Assembly (NCBI RefSeq): GCF_046764005.1
Contig: NZ_JBKOFW010000002.1
Span: forward strand, 536,387-600,386
DNA length: 64,000 nucleotides
Reading direction: 5' to 3'
From: Oryzobacter faecalis
Lineage (GTDB): Bacteria; Actinomycetota; Actinomycetes; Actinomycetales; Dermatophilaceae
The notes under the pieces were generated by a model, which was not told where the DNA came from, did no database searches, and was given only the letters and a program-made list of their open reading frames with translations. The position numbers were made by a program, and so were the translations under genes. This document shows, piece by piece, positions 61,685-64,000 of this stretch (the first letter of the stretch is position 1; each line of letters starts with the position of its first letter).

Positions 61685-62965
61685 GTGAAGGTACTCGTCG
61701 TCGGGTCCGGGGCCCGCGAGCACGCCATCGTCCGCTCCCTCGTCCTCGACCCGTCGGTCGACGAGGTCGTCGCAGCCCCCGGCAACCCGGGCATCGCCGC
61801 AATCGCCGCGTGCGAGCCCGTCGAGGGCGGGGTGAGCAGTCCCGAGGGTGTCGTGGCGCTCGCGACGCGGGTCGGGGCCGACCTCGTCGTCATCGGGCCG
61901 GAGGCGCCGCTGGTCGCGGGGGTCGCCGACGCGGTGCGCGCGGCCGGCATCGCCTGCTTCGGCCCGTCGGCGGAGGCGGCGCGGCTCGAGGGCAGCAAGG
62001 CGTTCGCCAAGGAGGTCATGTCCGCGGCCGAGGTGCCGACCGGGCTCGCCCACCTCTGCACGACCGTCGAGGAGGTGGAGGAGGCGCTCGACGCGCTGGG
62101 CGCTCCGCACGTCGTCAAGGAGGACGGGCTCGCCGCCGGCAAGGGGGTCGTCGTCACCGACTCGCGCGAGGACGCCCTCGAGCACGCGCGCGCCTGCCTG
62201 GCGAAGGAGGGCGGCGCCGTCGTCGTCGAGGAGTTCCTCGACGGCCCCGAGGTGTCGCTCTTCGTCCTCTCCGACGGGGCCGTCGTCGTGCCGCTCTCGC
62301 CGGCCCAGGACTTCAAGCGGGTCGGCGACGACGACGCCGGCCCGAACACCGGGGGCATGGGCGCGTACAGCCCGCTCGACTGGGCGCCCGCCGGTCTCGT
62401 CGACGACGTCGTGGCGCGGATCGCCCAGCCCGTCGTCGACGAGATGCGCCGGCGCGGCACACCGTTCGCCGGCGTCCTCTACGTCGGGCTGGCGCTGACG
62501 GCGCGCGGACCCCGGGTCATCGAGTTCAACGCGCGCTTCGGCGACCCCGAGACCCAGGTGGTCCTCGCCCGCCTGCTGACGCCGCTCGGTGGGGTGCTGC
62601 GGGCCGCCGCCGAGGGACGGCTGGAGTCGGTGCCCGCACTGCGCTGGTCGCCCGACCACGCCGTGACCGTCGTCGTCGCCGCAGAGTCCTACCCGGGAAC
62701 GCCGCGCACGGGCGACGTCATCAGCGGGTCCGACGCGGTCGCGGGCGAACCCGACGCGTTCGTCCTCCACGCCGGCACCGCCCTGGACGAGGAGGGCCGG
62801 CTCGTGTCGGCCGGCGGGCGGGTCCTCTCGGTCGTCGCCACCGGGAGGACGCTGGCGGAGGCACGCCGGCGCGTCTACGCGGCGGTCGACGGGATCGGCC
62901 TCGACGGCTCGCACCACCGGCGCGACATCGCCCTCAAGGCCGAGCAGGGCCTCGTCACCGCCTGA
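61685..62965 (+). CDS. purD: Phosphoribosylamine-glycine ligase
   Basis: 426 residues; second step of purine synthesis. MKVLVVGSGAREHAIV (about 1-16), FAKEVMSAAEVPT, VVKEDGLAAGKGVVV (about 141-155), FLDGPEVSLFVLSDG, NTGGMGAYSPLDW and IEFNARFGDPETQVVL. GTG 61685. Divergent from the HelD-like gene. Confidence 0.97.
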   Translation: MKVLVVGSGAREHAIVRSLVLDPSVDEVVAAPGNPGIAAIAACEPVEGGVSSPEGVVALATRVGADLVVIGPEAPLVAGVADAVRAAGIACFGPSAEAARLEGSKAFAKEVMSAAEVPTGLAHLCTTVEEVEEALDALGAPHVVKEDGLAAGKGVVVTDSREDALEHARACLAKEGGAVVVEEFLDGPEVSLFVLSDGAVVVPLSPAQDFKRVGDDDAGPNTGGMGAYSPLDWAPAGLVDDVVARIAQPVVDEMRRRGTPFAGVLYVGLALTARGPRVIEFNARFGDPETQVVLARLLTPLGGVLRAAAEGRLESVPALRWSPDHAVTVVVAAESYPGTPRTGDVISGSDAVAGEPDAFVLHAGTALDEEGRLVSAGGRVLSVVATGRTLAEARRRVYAAVDGIGLDGSHHRRDIALKAEQGLVTA

Positions 62966-62978
62966 TCCCGCCACCTCA

Positions 62979-63040
62979 ACCGCGACCTACCGCCTGGTAG
63001 GTGCTGTGATCACAGCCTTGACCAGGCGGTAGGTCGCGGT
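62979..63040. repeat. 62-base symmetrical element D after purD
   Basis: Arms ACCGCGACCTACCGCCTGGT (62979-62998) and its exact complement (63021-63040) flank an inner perfect palindrome GCTGTGATCACAGC (63003-63016). Almost the whole element is symmetrical about 63009/63010. It follows purD by 13 bases and lies between convergent genes. Confidence 0.88.
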
Positions 63041-63062
63041 CCGGGCGGCCGGGGGATGCCGG

Positions 63063-63923
63063 TCAGGGCAGCGGGTGGGGGCGGGTGCGGCCGGCCGCGA
63101 GGGCGACACCGAGGGCCGTCACGCCACCGGTCGCCATGAGCGCCGCGAACGCCCCGCCGGTGACCCCGTCGCCGAGGAGGGCGACGACGGCCCCGGCGAG
63201 GGCGGTCGAGAGCGCGACGCCGGTCGAGACGGCCAGCCCCTGGGCGGCGCTGACCCGACCGTGCTCGGCGGCCGGGGCCTGCTCGAGGAGCTCGGTGGAC
63301 ACGGTCGGCGACACGATGCCCATGCCGGTCGCGGCGAGCGCCCAGCCGGCCATCCCGGCGACGAGGCCGATGGCGTCGAGGGCGAGCAGCACCGGCCCGA
63401 TCGAGCCGAGCGCGATGAGGGCACCGCCCACCCGGAGCCGCTCGGCCGCCGGACGCGCCTGCGCCCAGGTCGTGCTGTTGCCCCACGACCCGGCGGCCCA
63501 CAGCACGCCGGTCACGGTGAGCGAGATGCCCGCGACCGCTGTCGTGGCGCCCCGGGTCTCGACGAGCATGAGCGGCAGGACGCCGCCGATCGCGGTGAAG
63601 GCCGCCGACACGAGGAGCCGGGTCGCGATGACGGCCGGGACGCCGCGCGCGAGCCGGGCGGTGCCCGCGGGCAGGGCCCTCGAGGCGGCGCCGAGGACGA
63701 CGAGCACGCCGGCCGCGATGGCGGTGGCCCCGAGCAGGCGGGTCGAGGGCTCCCCGAGCCACGGGGCGGTGAAGGTCGTGACGGCGAGCCCGGCGGCGAG
63801 GAGGAGCGAGGCGGTGACCCGGCGACGGTGGCCGGCGCCGTCGTCCTCCACGCCGTCGCCCGGGTGCGTGCGGCGCAGCGCGGACCGGATGGGGACGAGC
63901 GCGAGGGGCACGACGACGAGCGG
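63063..63923 (-). pseudogene. MFS transporter, 5' end removed by an IS element
   Basis: About 287 residues of an MFS protein covering roughly the C-terminal two thirds: PLVVVPLALVPIRSALRRTHPGD, ASLLLAAGLAVTTFTAPWLG and later helices to VTALGVALAAG. Reading toward the 5' end, the frame continues as SPLVVVPL to base 63924 and then enters the IS inverted repeat, so the first half is missing or lies beyond the element. Confidence 0.85.
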
Positions 63924-64000
63924 TGAACCGCCCCGGGTTTGGTGGAGGGTCCTGACCTCTTCAGGGAGGCTGGAGTCATGCCCGCACCGAGGAAGTACAG
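63924..64000 (+). mobile_element. Left end of an IS3-family-like element
   Basis: TGAACCGCCCCGGGTTT at 63924 resembles the terminal inverted repeat of actinobacterial IS3-type elements and coincides with the break in the MFS gene. A transposase orfA-like start follows 50 bases in. The element continues past the window end. Confidence 0.8.
63978..64000 (+). CDS. IS3-type transposase orfA, first 8 codons
   Basis: ATG CCC GCA CCG AGG AAG TAC reads MPAPRKYS, the usual start of IS3-family HTH proteins in actinobacteria. A ribosome site GGAGGCTGGAG lies just upstream. Only the start is in the window. Confidence 0.7.

Overview
The window is a very GC-rich, densely coding stretch of bacterial chromosome with third positions dominated by G/C and many GTG starts. 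The HspR/HAIR heat-shock control, a DUF3151 gene beside class II aldolase, DUF4235, DUF5701, an AMIN-like protein, an LprG-type lipoprotein/MFS pair and an ECF42/DGPF cluster all point to Actinomycetota. A Micrococcales (Intrasporangiaceae-like) host is the best guess, but it is inference because no rRNA gene is present. No rRNA, tRNA or CRISPR array was recognised.

Layout. 1-7.9 kb: histidine utilisation (hutH 3' part, hutU, an AllC-like M20 amidohydrolase, hutF, hutI), interrupted by opposite-strand genes for a methyltransferase and a YbaK-type deacylase. 7.9-9.1 kb: a frameshifted alpha/beta hydrolase and a DUF4235 gene. 9.2-12.5 kb: a TPP riboswitch followed by a thiamine-precursor ECF transporter (YkoE-like, then one polypeptide carrying two ATPases and the EcfT-like part). 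12.6-24.8 kb: mostly single genes (two MFS exporters, DUF5701, M20 peptidase, RCK ion channel, reductase-like protein, tandem GNAT, AMIN-like protein, PCD-VOC fusion, patatin, secreted protein). 25-29.2 kb: dnaK-grpE-dnaJ-hspR behind a HAIR operator. 29.2-34.5 kb: secreted propeller-like protein, ECF sigma factor with a membrane partner, TspO-like, LCP and RraB-like genes. 34.5-39.6 kb: clpB behind a second HAIR operator, then an LprG-like lipoprotein translationally coupled to a P55-like MFS. 39.8-49.6 kb: DinB-like, exonuclease III, SDR, pyrE, lemA, an ABC-2 exporter followed by a NarL-type two-component system, DedA and a SpoU methyltransferase. 49.6-50.3 kb: a gene-poor gap. 50.3-52.8 kb: a truncated and three intact DGPF/YCII genes coupled to an ECF42-type sigma factor. 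52.9-63 kb: acyltransferase 3, GNAT, fba, DUF3151, a LuxR-type regulator, purA, a HelD-like ATPase and purD. The last kilobase is an MFS gene cut by the left end of an IS3-like element that runs off the window.

The main unexplained signal is a set of short dispersed palindromes. Family A (about 50 bp, core GTGGGTGA...TCACCCAC) has six copies, and family B (about 50 bp, core GAGTCGTGTGC...GCACACGAC) has four. A third palindrome (C) is present twice inside the ECF ATPase coding sequence, and a 62-bp symmetrical element (D) lies behind purD. Most A, B and D copies sit at gene ends, but one family A copy covers the likely start codon of the ECF ATPase. Several convergent gene pairs also share ordinary terminator stems that contain one or both stop codons.
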